DNA from: Pholiota molesta
Taxonomy: Eukaryota; Basidiomycota; Agaricomycetes; Agaricales; Strophariaceae
NCBI GenBank assembly: GCA_014925825.1
Contig: JACGCK010000042.1
Span: forward strand, 186,001-250,000
Direction of reading: 5' to 3'
DNA: 64,000 nt
The notes under the pieces: generated by a model
Seen by the model: only the letters and a program-made list of their open reading frames with translations
Databases searched by the model: none
What the model was told of the DNA's origin: nothing
In this document: one piece after another, positions 11,590 through 21,259 of the stretch
Numbering within the stretch: position 1 is the first letter of the stretch
How the letters are laid out: the number at the start of each line of letters is the position of its first letter
Made by a program: the position numbers and the translations under genes

Positions 11590-11873
11590 TAAGCAGTCGT
11601 TGACCTCGTCGAACCACCTCAGCATGCGCCCGCGCACGTCGCCGCCGCCATTCTTGCCACCGCATCCGCTCGCATCAACGACCAGCTCCGCCAATTCCTG
11701 ACCCTGCAGCCGCCGCCGGCGTAGGAGTTGCCACCGTCGCCGCGGCCCCGGAAGCCCTCGTCAAGCTCGGGATAGCCCAAGTGCGTGATGTCCTTCCCGA
11801 CGTCGAGCACGTTATCTCAACCCGATACATGCGCGCGTTTGTGCCGCACCAGGGCCGGAGACTGGAGGCTTGA
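11590..11873 (+). pseudogene. Ala-rich coding remnant with frameshift
   Basis: A GC-rich stretch reads in one frame as AVVDLVEPPQHAPAHVAAAI and then NDQLRQFLTL, stops at about 11724, and continues plausibly one base over as VRDVLPDVEHVISTRYMR up to a TGA at about 11873. The alternation of hydrophobic and charged residues looks protein-like on both sides of the break. I do not recognise the family. The opposite strand is also open but gives Pro/Gly low-complexity text. Confidence 0.3.
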
Positions 11874-12369
11874 TGCATCGGGCGCTCATAGATGAGGGCG
11901 ATCAGCGGAAGGAGGTTGCGGTTCAAGAAGTTGGGGCGAATGCGGGCGGAGTGAACAGGAGTGGGTTAGGAAGGTTATAGGGCGTGCGATGGATGATGCA
12001 GAGGGGCCTGGTAACACTGATTGAAATGATTCGCGATGTCAAAGGAGCGTCGTGGATGTCGAGTACTTGTTTCCCGTGTACCTTTGCTCAGCATGCGCAG
12101 TATATGGGCTTTTCTGACGAGGTTTTGGTTCGCTATGAAATCCGCCTCCTTTTGTTCAAAGGCATTGATTACATTGCGCCTCCGACGAAAGGATCATTCC
12201 TTTCTCTTCTGTCGCTTGAATACACGGGGTAGATGGTACATTACAAGTAAAGCACAGAAGGAAACCATACACCTGTGTTGAACATTTGTAATCTAAGCAC
12301 ACTTTCTCTATGTGTTATATATGATACAGAAATTTAAGCACACATTGACGACCAGTTCTATGTAGTTCA
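11874..12369. other. no supported gene
   Basis: Nothing convincing lies here apart from short open frames. It ends at the truncated edge of the third Pro/Tyr-rich gene copy. Confidence 0.3.
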
Positions 12370-13138
12370 GTCGATCGATGGTAGATATTTTGGGAGTAAG
12401 CGGGGGTTATGCTCCCAAAATGATCTGGCTGCTGTTGGTACCCGCGGTACATATTCGCCCCATTGTTGTTGGGGTAGGCGACCGCGGGAGGACGTGGCGC
12501 TTAAATGAATGTGAGTCCATACTTGACCAATGTCAATTTTTTGATAGACTTGCCACTTTGCCGCTCGTCTTGCGCGAAGTCCAAGGGCGGCGCGATGTCT
12601 TGATATGGATATTAGCATGGCTCGGCGTGAGGATATGCTATTACAGCGGAGGTGAGTCCATGTTTGAACGATCACATTGACACTTATAGAATATACTCAC
12701 CCCCGGTTGGCGGGGCCAAGATCGCCTGATGGGTGAACCCCATCTCGTATGGGGGAGTTGGCGGTACCGGTGGTGTAATGGACTGTTCTGCTGAAATTAT
12801 ATCAGTACTACTCTGTTTATCACTGCATAAATTGACTTACGAGCATGGTTCATGGAGTAGGCGGCGCTCATGCTCCCGAAACCGTTTGCTAGAGACGGGT
12901 TCTCGTTGTAGGCATTCACCCCATTGTCGTAGGGCGAGTATCGCGCTATCGCCGGAGGATTCGGTGCTATAATGGATGTGAATCAGTACTCAAACAACGT
13001 CAAATTTTTAATAGACTGACCACCAGTTGGCGGCGCGTTGAAGGCCATCCCCATTTTGCGCCTGTCCTGCGCGAACTCAAGGATCGGAGCGCCGTTGTAT
13101 GCCCCTGATCCTATTCCATCAAGGAAGGGAACGGCATT
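12370..13138 (-). pseudogene. Pro/Tyr-rich modular protein, copy 3, cut by a PIF element
   Basis: On the minus strand the modules run in the order NAVPFLDGIGSGAYNG...NAPPTG (13138-13031), NPPAIARYSPYDNGVNAY (about 12962-12840), AEQSITPPVPPTPPYEMGF (about 12790-12710), AYPHAEPC-stop-YPYQDIAPP (about 12640-12550), and PPAVAYPNNNGANMYRGY (about 12500-12375). Introns between them begin GTAAGTC or GTGAGT. The TAA in the fourth module, the missing basic C-terminus (the copy ends at 12370) and the transposon at 13139 make this a pseudogene. It is informative because it keeps one extra Pro/Tyr exon that copy 1 lacks. Confidence 0.65.
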
Positions 13139-13207
13139 AGGGTAGTTCAAAGTTGGCGGCTCCACGCTGTCGCTGTCCGCATTTCGCGGTGATGGCGATT
13201 ATGTAAT
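13139..13207 (+). repeat. left terminal inverted repeat of PIF element
   Basis: It matches the reverse complement of 16178-16246 with two differences. The 3-bp ATT lies immediately outside. Confidence 0.85.
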
Positions 13208-13284
13208 TCAATTTCAATGTCCGCGCTGTCACTCTTATCGACGCGATTGCGGGGCGTGTACATCCTTCAAGTTATCTGCCCCTC

Positions 13285-14601
13285 ATGCCTCCACTCTCAG
13301 TTCACCGTGACTATATTAACCAGTACATCCTATCTATGCTTATCCGTGACACCTTCACACCATCTGAACGGCGAACTCTGGAACAAATGCGCTTGCAAGC
13401 CAATGTTGATATTAATGCACTTATATCAATTTTGCTTACTCGCTATCCAAATGGCCGTCCTTCTGTCCCTAAATCTGGAAATATGCACCTTGCATGGGAA
13501 TATGCTGAAAATCCTGCCAACCACCATCGTTTTGTCACCATGCTTCGTGTCACACCTCTAGTTTTCCAAACACTTCTTTCTTTGATTGAAGACCATTCTG
13601 CCTTTTCCAACCACTCCAATAATGCTCAAGCTCCAGTAGAAAACCAACTTGCTGTAACCCTCTACCGTCTGGGCAGATACGGAAACGGTGCAGCTGTTGA
13701 TGATATAGCCCGTATTGCTGGCTGTTCGGAGGGCTCAGTGGAAAATTATACGGAGAGATGCTTTCAAGCGATTGAATCTCTGCATGATTTATTTGTGCGC
13801 CAGTTATCACCTGCGGAGAAAGAGGTTGAGAAACAGTGGTTGGACAACCATTTAGGTTTCCGAGGCCTATGGCGAGAGGGCTGGGTTATGTATGATGGAA
13901 CAATTGTTGTTCTCTACAAAAAGCCTGGCCTAAATGGTGATGCATATTACACTCGGAAGGCAAATTATGGATTGAATGTCCAGGTAAGTATGTCAGATAT
14001 TTAATCTGACCGACTTATCACTTAAATAACCTTATAATAGATTGGAAACACACCTTCAAATTTACGAATCGTTGATTATTCCCATGGAATGACTGGATCT
14101 GCACATGATGCAACTGCCTTTGAGCACACTGCAGCCGCCAAACATCCAGACTGGTTTTTTGATGGAGCAGAATTTGCATGGGCTGATTCTGCCTATGCGG
14201 TAAACTCACGCACTATACCTGTTCACAAACAACCAGCATCACTCGATCCTGCCAATGCTGTTTTTGACAAAGCAGTTGCCCATTTGCGAGTTCGATCAGA
14301 ACATTGCATGGGGTCCTTAAAAGGCCGGTTTCAATGCCTGCGGGGCCTCCGTGTTACAATCACCACCAAACGGGAACACCATCTTGCGTGTCGGTGGATA
14401 ACAATTGCGATTATTCTGCACAATCTCATTATTGACGTGGAGGGCTCAAAGTCAATTCAATACTTCGCAGAAGATCATGGTCGTCAAGAGGAATATGAAG
14501 ATCGAGGTGAAGCAGATTTTCCAATGGATTTTGGGGCTGGAGATGCAGATGCGAAAAGACGTCGACTTGTTGAACAAATAATGGCATTTAAAGGAATGTA
14601 G
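13285..14601 (+). CDS. PIF/Harbinger DDE transposase
   Basis: This gene catalyses cut-and-paste movement of its own element. Two exons, 13285-13983 and 14041-14601, are separated by a 57-nt GT-AG intron and give 419 residues, close to the family's usual length. An N-terminal helical region includes a helix-turn-helix-like stretch (VDDIARIAGCSEGSVENY, residues about 147-164). The DDE_4-type core follows: MYDGT (Asp204), GSAHDATAF, WADSAY (Asp282) and RSEHCMGSLKGRF (Glu320), with the typical CRWITIAIILHNLIID helix after it. All three catalytic acids are present and no stop or frameshift interrupts it. The start is the first ATG in frame after the TIR. The neighbour on the minus strand is the accessory protein, with 106 bp between the stops. 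Confidence 0.9.
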
Positions 14602-14707
14602 TTAGTTGGAAAATATGTATACGATGGGTATCTATTGGGTATCAGGGTCTAAGATAATAATAAAAGAGGATACTGAATTATTTGGCGTCAAAAAGAAGGA
14701 TAATGAA

Positions 14708-16026
14708 TTAGTCAGAGTTAAAATTTCCCAAATCCCAGTCATCGGAATACCGCTCTGAATGGTCACTTGCAGATTTCTGACGTTTGACAGGCCCACCACC
14801 TCCTAAAAGCTGAACCTGATCGCGGTACTCATCTTTGGTCCAAAGTCCCAGTTTGAATTCTTCCAGCAGCTGGGAGCGCTTTTGGAGAAGAAGCTTCTCT
14901 TTCGCTTCATCATCCCATCGCTGCTGGTTTTTTCTATCAGAATATATTAGTAATAGATTTATGAAAGGATTAAAATCATACTCATTCATCTCCACAAGCG
15001 TATCAACAAGGCTACGCTTCTGTGGGACCTTCTCGATCTGTGAACGTGCCTTTTCTATAGCTTCATGAAGGACACCAGAGGATTTGGGAGGGCGCTTATG
15101 GGTTTTAGAAGGTGTAACCGTAGCATTAGTGGTGTTGTGATGTGTAGGTGTGGGAACAGGTGCAGAATTAGTGAGATTAGCACCAAAGACACGTGGAGGG
15201 CTTAGCGTGGCAGCATTTGGAGTGACTGTGAGAGGTGGAGGAGCATTTGACGATTCTGGTACAGCATCATCATCTGGTGATTGATACCAAACAGTCTTCC
15301 GACCACCAGGACCAAGAGCAGTGGTTATAGCAATAGGCGTGACATTGGGGCGAGTGGAAAAGATCCTATGAAGCCGAGGAAAGAACGGAAAGTCACGTTC
15401 AATTTTTTCTAATGAAGATCTTGAGCACTTCGGAAAATAGATGATAAATGTAAACGTACGCCATAAGTTCACAGCTTCTGCTGGTGTGGTCTCACTTGGG
15501 CCTTCAGGTGGGATGTAGTACTCAAAGACTTCCCTCTGGCTGTCGTCAGCATACTGAGAATCTTCCCCAGCATCTTCCCCGTCTTGACGAAGACCTCCAC
15601 CAGTTTGCCGAAGCCGCCCTGCATGCTTTCGGTATGTTTTCGTGAGACTTTGGAGACATTCAGTCCATATAATGTATCTAGAGTATAAATGATCACGTAC
15701 GTTTCCAGTTTACTCTTCAGCCGGTCAGCAACAGTCCCACCATCCAACTCAAAGTAGAATGGAAAGAGGGCCTGCGCGATGCGTCTAAACACGGCAATCC
15801 GTGTGTCTCCACTGGTGTTCTGGCCATGTTTATCTTGTCAGATGATGGAAAAGACGTCAAGATAGTGTTTACGTACCTCCCCCGGGGCTTTCTTGCCAAA
15901 CAGAACCTTGTAGTTCTCTTCCTTCTCGAGGAGATTGATGAACTCCCAGGTCTTCTTGTAATCATCTTCAGCCCATTGGAGCTCGGGAATCTTGACTTTT
16001 AAGGCTTTCTTGGTCTTTGGAGGCAT
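14708..16026 (-). CDS. PIF/Harbinger accessory protein (Myb/SANT-like)
   Basis: This is the second gene of the element. In PIF/Harbinger transposons it helps bind the ends and bring the transposase to the nucleus. Five exons agree in phase: 16026-15877, 15819-15701, 15647-15460, 15408-14982 and 14933-14708, about 369 residues. The N-terminus (PELQWAEDDYKKTWEFINLL) has the spaced aromatic residues of a SANT/trihelix-type domain. The middle is Pro/Thr/Asn-rich linker. The C-terminus holds a charged coiled-coil-like helix (RWDDEAKEKLLLQKRSQLLE) followed by LGLWTKDEYRDQVQLL and a basic patch. Introns are 48-57 nt with GTACGT or GTATGA donors. No break is seen. Domain naming rests on element context plus pattern, so it is less certain than the transposase. 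Confidence 0.75.
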
Positions 16027-16177
16027 GTATATAAGTTAAAACGAGTGTGGGGTATAAGCAGAGGGGTATAACAAGTAGAGATGAAGCCTGTGTTGTGTGT
16101 CGCGTCGAGGGGAGTCAGATTCGACGCGACAGGCACGAAGCGTCACACATCAGTCACGGCGGGGCTCGAAATTGTGT

Positions 16178-16246
16178 ATTATATAATCGCCATCACCGCG
16201 AAATGCGGACAGCGACAGCGTGGAGCTGCCAACTTTGAACTACCCT
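16178..16246 (-). repeat. right terminal inverted repeat of PIF element
   Basis: It pairs with 13139-13207 and is followed by the target duplication ATT at 16247-16249. Confidence 0.85.
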
Positions 16247-16340
16247 ATTGCGAAATGCCATAGGAGGCGATGCCGCCGTCGCAAGTAATCGTCAATGTCG
16301 TCAAAGATAGGCATGGATATAGTGGATGCGTGGTACCATA
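16247..16340 (-). pseudogene. continuation of Pro/Tyr-rich copy 3 beyond the PIF insertion
   Basis: If the element and one ATT are removed, the minus-strand frame ASPPMAFR reads straight into NAVPFLDGIG at 13138. This confirms that the two sides belong to one exon. Further upstream exons could not be traced. Confidence 0.5.
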
Positions 16341-16974
16341 GCGGGATACACTGAGTAGGTGAAGAGAATACATCGAGGGCCGATACTCAATCTACATTCG
16401 AAGGAAGGTGCATTTTATACGAATTTTATACAGGCTATTCACGATTGGAAACATGGACTCTCTGACTGTCTTGACCATGTAAAGTGGCCACGACTATCCC
16501 AGAACAATGGCTCCCACATTGCATACACGATCTATTCCTCATTTTCGGAGTGGCACCGACACGGATCTGCATACCGGCCTTCCGGAATCAACGATCCCAT
16601 TGGAGAAAGCACCGAAGTTCATGCCTTCCATCGATAACGCGTCGGAACGGTATACCCTCCACCAACACATGTCTCAATCAGTCGAACAATGCAACGAACC
16701 CGAATGCTCAGCTCCTCGTGGCTGAATACAGCCGTATTCACGAAACTGAAACGACTGAACCAGTCATGAAACTGGAAGTGCGTGGTGGTATCAAGAATCA
16801 TACTATATGCGGCGCGTGTACAGAGAACAATGGACTTCATTCTAAATTACTTGCAAGCGGGAAAATACAACTAATAACAGGGAAGAAAAAACGAGGACGG
16901 CAGCAACCGGTGCGCCCAACGGAACTTGAGGAGGGGCACACCGTCCAGCAGCGCATTCTCGTGGTGCAGTGCCT
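16341..16974. other. no supported gene
   Basis: There is one long open frame on the plus strand (16484-17023), but it has no ATG at its start and no recognisable domain. Confidence 0.3.
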
Positions 16975-17650
16975 TGCTCCCATACGAACTACCGTGTTTA
17001 CGCGTAGCGCCGAATTGAGCTGAATCAACAGAGACCCGTAAAAGCAAGCACAAAAACACGATCCGAGGATCAACGAGGGTGATTCGACATGAGAGGGAGT
17101 CGGTACTCTGAATCCACACTTGTCGCGACTGGTCGTACTGCAGAAACCTATCTAGCTGCGATGTCACGATCACAGAGAGTAAGTTTCCAGCAGATAAAGC
17201 CTGTAAGGTGTGGATTTCAGCGACCAACTCCTCTTGAGACGGGCTCCATCCCCTGGAACGAAGACAGGACTGCACCACGAAAGTGAAACGGGGGGAAAGA
17301 AGGCAGGGAGGCCAACGCCATAATGAACTACCGAGTTTCCTCGTAGGGCCGAATTGAGCTCAAAAGAGCCCCATAAAAGCAAGCACAAAAACACGATCCG
17401 AGGCTCAACGATGGCGAGTCGACATTAGAGGGAGGCGGTACTCTGAATCCACACTTGTCGCATCAGTCGTACTGCAGGAAACCTACCTAGCTGCGATGTC
17501 ACGATCACAGAGAGTCAGTTTCCAGCAGATCAAGGTAGAGTGTGGATTTCAGCGACCAACGAATTCCTCTTGCGACGGGCTCCATCCCCTGGACCGTCCA
17601 TGCTGCCACTGAGGAAATGAAGCCAGGCTGCGCCACAAAAGTTGAAACAG
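16975..17650. repeat. tandem duplication, unit about 335 bp, two copies
   Basis: Copy 1 (about 16975-17309) and copy 2 (about 17310-17650) share long exact phrases: gccgaattgagct, aaaagcaagcacaaaaacac, ctctgaatccacacttgtcg, gctgcgatgtcacgatcaca and gacgggctccatcccctgga. On the minus strand both copies keep a short related peptide phrase (SPSQEE followed by a LVAEIHTL frame), so a duplicated minus-strand exon is possible, but no family is recognised. Confidence 0.7.
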
Positions 17651-18359
17651 GGGAAAAGAACTTGAGAGCAGGAAGGCCAACATGCTAAGTATTCGATGAA
17701 GGGCTTCGACGAGACCCCCCATGCATCTAATCCAGCACTTGGAGTAGGCACTTCTGGGTTGGTCCCACCACCTGTGGTGCGTCTCGGAGAGGTGAATTTT
17801 GCTGGAGTAGCACGCAGGTCGATTTGTGGATGATTTCATATGAGTAAGAAGATATCAATGCAGCGAAGCGATAACATGCCGCTCATCTGGTTATCCGAAG
17901 ATCGTAGAAAGTGCGTGGAATGCGATCGATCTGGCGAAGATGGTATGTCATGCGCAGTGAGGTATCGAAGTTTGGGGAACTCGTACAGTTCTTAGTATGT
18001 ACGTAGTAGCTGAGCGATCCTTTGGGTCTTCATCGAATGATCCTGGGTGGTCGAAACCTCGCTCATAAACTTCCTACGGACGACGCCAACGCGCAGGTCA
18101 AGTCCGCAGCGACGACAGCGACAGAGCCTGAGATGGAAGCTAGCAGGAGTGAGAACGAGACACTCAATATCACAGCAACGGAACCCGCTTACCTGATCTT
18201 CGATTCCACTGCTCCCTAGCATTGGCCACAGCAGCGTATCCTTACTTGTTGTTTGCGAAGGACATCGGATAGAGGAGAGACGTAGTGTGTCGTTGATCTG
18301 CGTGCATACGAGGGTACTGTCGAGGGCATAGCAGCGGCACAAGGAGCGAAATGGAGAAG
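17651..18359. other. no supported gene
   Basis: Short open frames only. Nothing further is seen before the next F unit. Confidence 0.3.
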
Positions 18360-19510
18360 GATAAGGGTGGCCACGGCGATGCGCGGCGATGCTTGGGAGG
18401 ATGGCGGAGAGCAGTCGTCGGGTGACCGCGGCCCGAACATTGAAGCGCGTTCAAACTTCACACGTTCCCTCCGCGCCCGGACCATGCACACAAACCTCGA
18501 CCCAACCACGACCACGATTCTCCAGCACATACCAAGGCTACAGATTCACCCAAAGCAATATGGAAACTGGTTTGGTCTTCTCTCTTACTCCTGATCGACA
18601 TTGACTAGTATTGACTGATCATTAGTACGATCACCCTAGATCGTTGCAATCCGACCAGCCAATACAATCTCAATACATCTGACAGTGCAACATTGAGTAC
18701 TCGTCGTACTCTCTCGCTCTCCACTCTATATTACACCATTCTCACCATCCTTGTTCTCACAGGCAAGTTCATGGTTGTCAAGAATACTCAATCCAAGCGC
18801 TGTTTCCATACGTCTGTGGTGTGCCTTCAATTATTGTCGTTTTACCTTTTCACTCTCTTCCCTTGTCCGATTTCTTCTGCACCGTGGACCATCTCCCCTA
18901 TTCCTTCTCGGGACCCTCTACTTAGACTGTCCGTACCCATACTGAATGAGGCTGATCGCCCGATGTTCACATCTGACATGGCGTCCAAACGCGACCGCCC
19001 ATCCTCCCCGATGGCGTCTGCCGGAGTGACACCCCTCGCTGCCTCTGATGGACCATGTCACTGTATTTATTTGTGCTTCAAGTGATACCTCATTTCCAAG
19101 GGTGTGATTGGCTATCCGGATCGTGAGCCTGCGTGCGATGCTTTCGTTGGTCTTTGTTCTGATGGAGATGGAGTGTCGGTTCCGTTCCTCCAGATTGGAG
19201 ACTCAGGTGGAGTTGAAGCGCCCTCGCATCTGTCCTTGGCGAGCAGATAAGCGTGTTCTACGTTGGAAAGCCTCGTATTTTCCGTCTTCTTCTGCACGTA
19301 TGGTTATCGGAGGTGTTGGATGTGCTATCATTCTCGCTCTCCATTCCGCCTCAGATGAAACTAGCGGTCTTGGTACATTAGAACGGACACCACGGCGAAT
19401 CAATTTCTGAAGTGTATAACCGCAGCGACAATGTCCAACCGCGATACGTGATGCCGTTGCACCGCTCGCACACCTCACTCCGGAAAGCGCGCTAGAGAAT
19501 GTACAGCGCC
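18360..19510 (+). repeat. F unit 3 (decayed dispersed paralogue)
   Basis: The anchor at 18425-18483 leads to an ATG at 18484 opening MHTNLDPTTTTILQHIP. The ATG is followed about 500 bp later by the gacatggcgtcc block (18976) with the continuation PSSPMASAGVTPLAAS, and then by a Gly/Asp-rich stretch at 19150-19230 that matches 11090. The (S)AGVTPLAAS phrase resembles the start of an ankyrin repeat. The frame is broken several times. Confidence 0.45.
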
Positions 19511-20215
19511 TCCCAGTGACGTATTCGATCCATCACACGCCCCTTAAGTAGTACAAGAGGACGCTCGAACAATAAGCAAACTTTAACTTGGTGTCGGACT
19601 CTCCTAGCCAAGCTATAAATCTGCTGATAAGATTTGACGTTCCTCTTGTATTACAAGGCTATCGATTGTATCGATTGTCGACATCTATGGTGTTGTTCTT
19701 CTCTCTCTGTTCATTTTTTGGGGGTGTAGAAGTGATAAATCTGGATAGATGCACTGTGTCAGTGACTCGGTGCTTTAGGCGTTCGCGTTTGAACCTTCCC
19801 TGCGTACTTTGCCGGATTTAGCTCTCAAGTAAGATCGCTGGTACTCATGTAGTTGCGGGTAGTAAATTGTATACCAAGTAATACATCAGCGATTCGCAAA
19901 GCTGACAGTCCTCCGAGGCTGATCAATCCCAATCTAATTCATCTATGAACTTTACCGACTGAAGATTCTCTGCGGAGGCTCCCTCTGAGCGCTCGATTGC
20001 ACTGCGCACGAACGCTTCACACTTCCAAACTCACAAGCAGATGATAGCACCCCGAATTGGATGAGCTCTAATTAAATTCAAGAGCCCTTCAGAAGTTCAG
20101 ATTAAAGTTTAAACAATGTGAAGTCCGCGAACAATCATGATTAACGACGGTCATTTTACAATATATATTATATGTTTCATGAAGTTGCGGAGCGCCTGTG
20201 GCGCGCGCATCTGCA
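19511..20215. other. no supported gene
   Basis: This is an AT-richer spacer between F unit 3 and the G gene. Nothing is recognised. Confidence 0.3.
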
Positions 20216-20247
20216 TCATCTGCTGTAACTAATTGTTGCTGGTATCC

Positions 20248-20842
20248 TCAGTCCAACGACACCATGGCGTACAAATCCGCACTCAGATTCAGTCCCACAT
20301 ACCACTCGCATACCGGGCAAGCCCACGCTGTGAATGAGAGGGCTGCCTGAGGAAGCGGCCTGAATCGACATGCGCCCACTGGCGGCGGGTATCCATAGCC
20401 TCTCGCTGTGTGGTCGTCGAGCCCATAGAACGTGGTGATGGTCTGGAGCGGCGTGAAAGCGAAGGATCCCAAGCATCCGGATTCCGATATATGAACGTCA
20501 TGGACGAAAGCAGGCGTCTTCAGGTAGCCATGCTCAATCAATTTGGTATCTAGATTGAAAGGATGGTCAAGGCCAACATCACGTTCAGATGTAGGGATTG
20601 CGTAGCGGAAGGGACTTACTAGTGTTGGTAAATATGAATCGGAAATGCGCCAAGTGTGGAAGTGCGATAGTAGCACACTTAGCTCTGCATTGGGGGTAGG
20701 TAAGTATCGCTGCGACACTAGGGGTTGCATGTGAACCTACTTGTCTAGTACGACCATAGCGTGTAGCCGAATTCGTCGACAATGTCATCAAAGTTGGCTG
20801 TAAAGGTCCGGGTGTACAACGTGGTATGCGATTGGAGGACAT
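20248..20842 (-). CDS. G gene copy 1, hypothetical
   Basis: I do not recognise the protein. A conserved minus-strand start (ATG at 20842, MSSNRIPRCTPGPLQPTLMT) is shared with 24816 and 37509. An exon reading LSVLLSHFHTWRISDSYLPT ends at a GTAAGT donor near 20625. The last exon (from about 20550) gives ESGCLGSFAFTPLQTITTFY, YGYPPPVGACRFRPLPQAA and WACPVCEWYVGLNLSADLYA, ending at a stop at 20248. The first junction is uncertain because the exact phase did not resolve. The upstream side carries the conserved G block at 20915-21130, including TATA-like text near 20925. Confidence 0.35.
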
Positions 20843-20914
20843 CGTCAGGGGCTTGAGAAGAATAAGAAATGGATGGATGGTGAAGATGACGAGTTTCAGC
20901 ACTGAAGCAGCGGC

Positions 20915-21135
20915 CCTTTTTTATAGTAGTTTTGCAAGAGCTCTTCGAGCATTAATAAATCCATTTTTTCCGCTGTACGAACATCGAACTAGAGTCTGCT
21001 TTCAGATTCAACCCCAGATCCGATATATGATATTAATCATCATCGATCCCATTCGCATTTTCGCATTCTATACGCCAACACCAAAACTCCACTTTGCACA
21101 CGCTAATTTCTTTGCAAACGTGGAACAATGCGAAG
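20915..21135 (-). promoter_or_regulatory. conserved upstream block of G genes, copy 1
   Basis: A ttttatag TATA-like phrase (read on the minus strand as CTATAAAA) sits about 80 bp before the G start. Further out lies a gtggaacaatgcgaag phrase at about 21119, matched at 28366 and 37738 as cgtcgaacaatgcaag. Confidence 0.4.
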
Positions 21136-21259
21136 CTCACAAACTGAACGTCATGGGACACAAGCTCTTTGGTACGACCGGGGCCTAAAACAAATCACAG
21201 CTCCCGACATGAGCACGGAGGCGAGCAGGCCCAAATCAGTTTTCCTCGAACTTCAATGT

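Larger units (their letters stand above)
13139..16246. mobile_element. PIF/Harbinger-type DNA transposon, complete
   Basis: The element is bounded by terminal inverted repeats of 69 bp (13139-13207 and 16178-16246, two mismatches, beginning AGGGTAGTTCAAAG). It is flanked by a 3-bp duplication ATT (13136-13138 and 16247-16249). It carries two convergent genes, a DDE transposase on the plus strand and an accessory DNA-binding-type protein on the minus strand, the usual two-gene plan of PIF/Harbinger elements. Both genes are open after splicing, so the element looks intact and recent. It sits inside copy 3 of the Pro/Tyr-rich gene. Family TSDs are usually TWA; ATT is a departure, unless the true TIR end is shifted. 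Confidence 0.85.

Noticed and set aside
16484..17023. Plus-strand frame of 179 codons
   Set aside because: It starts at GTG without an upstream ATG, overlaps the 335-bp tandem duplication, and the second copy of the duplication does not keep the frame.
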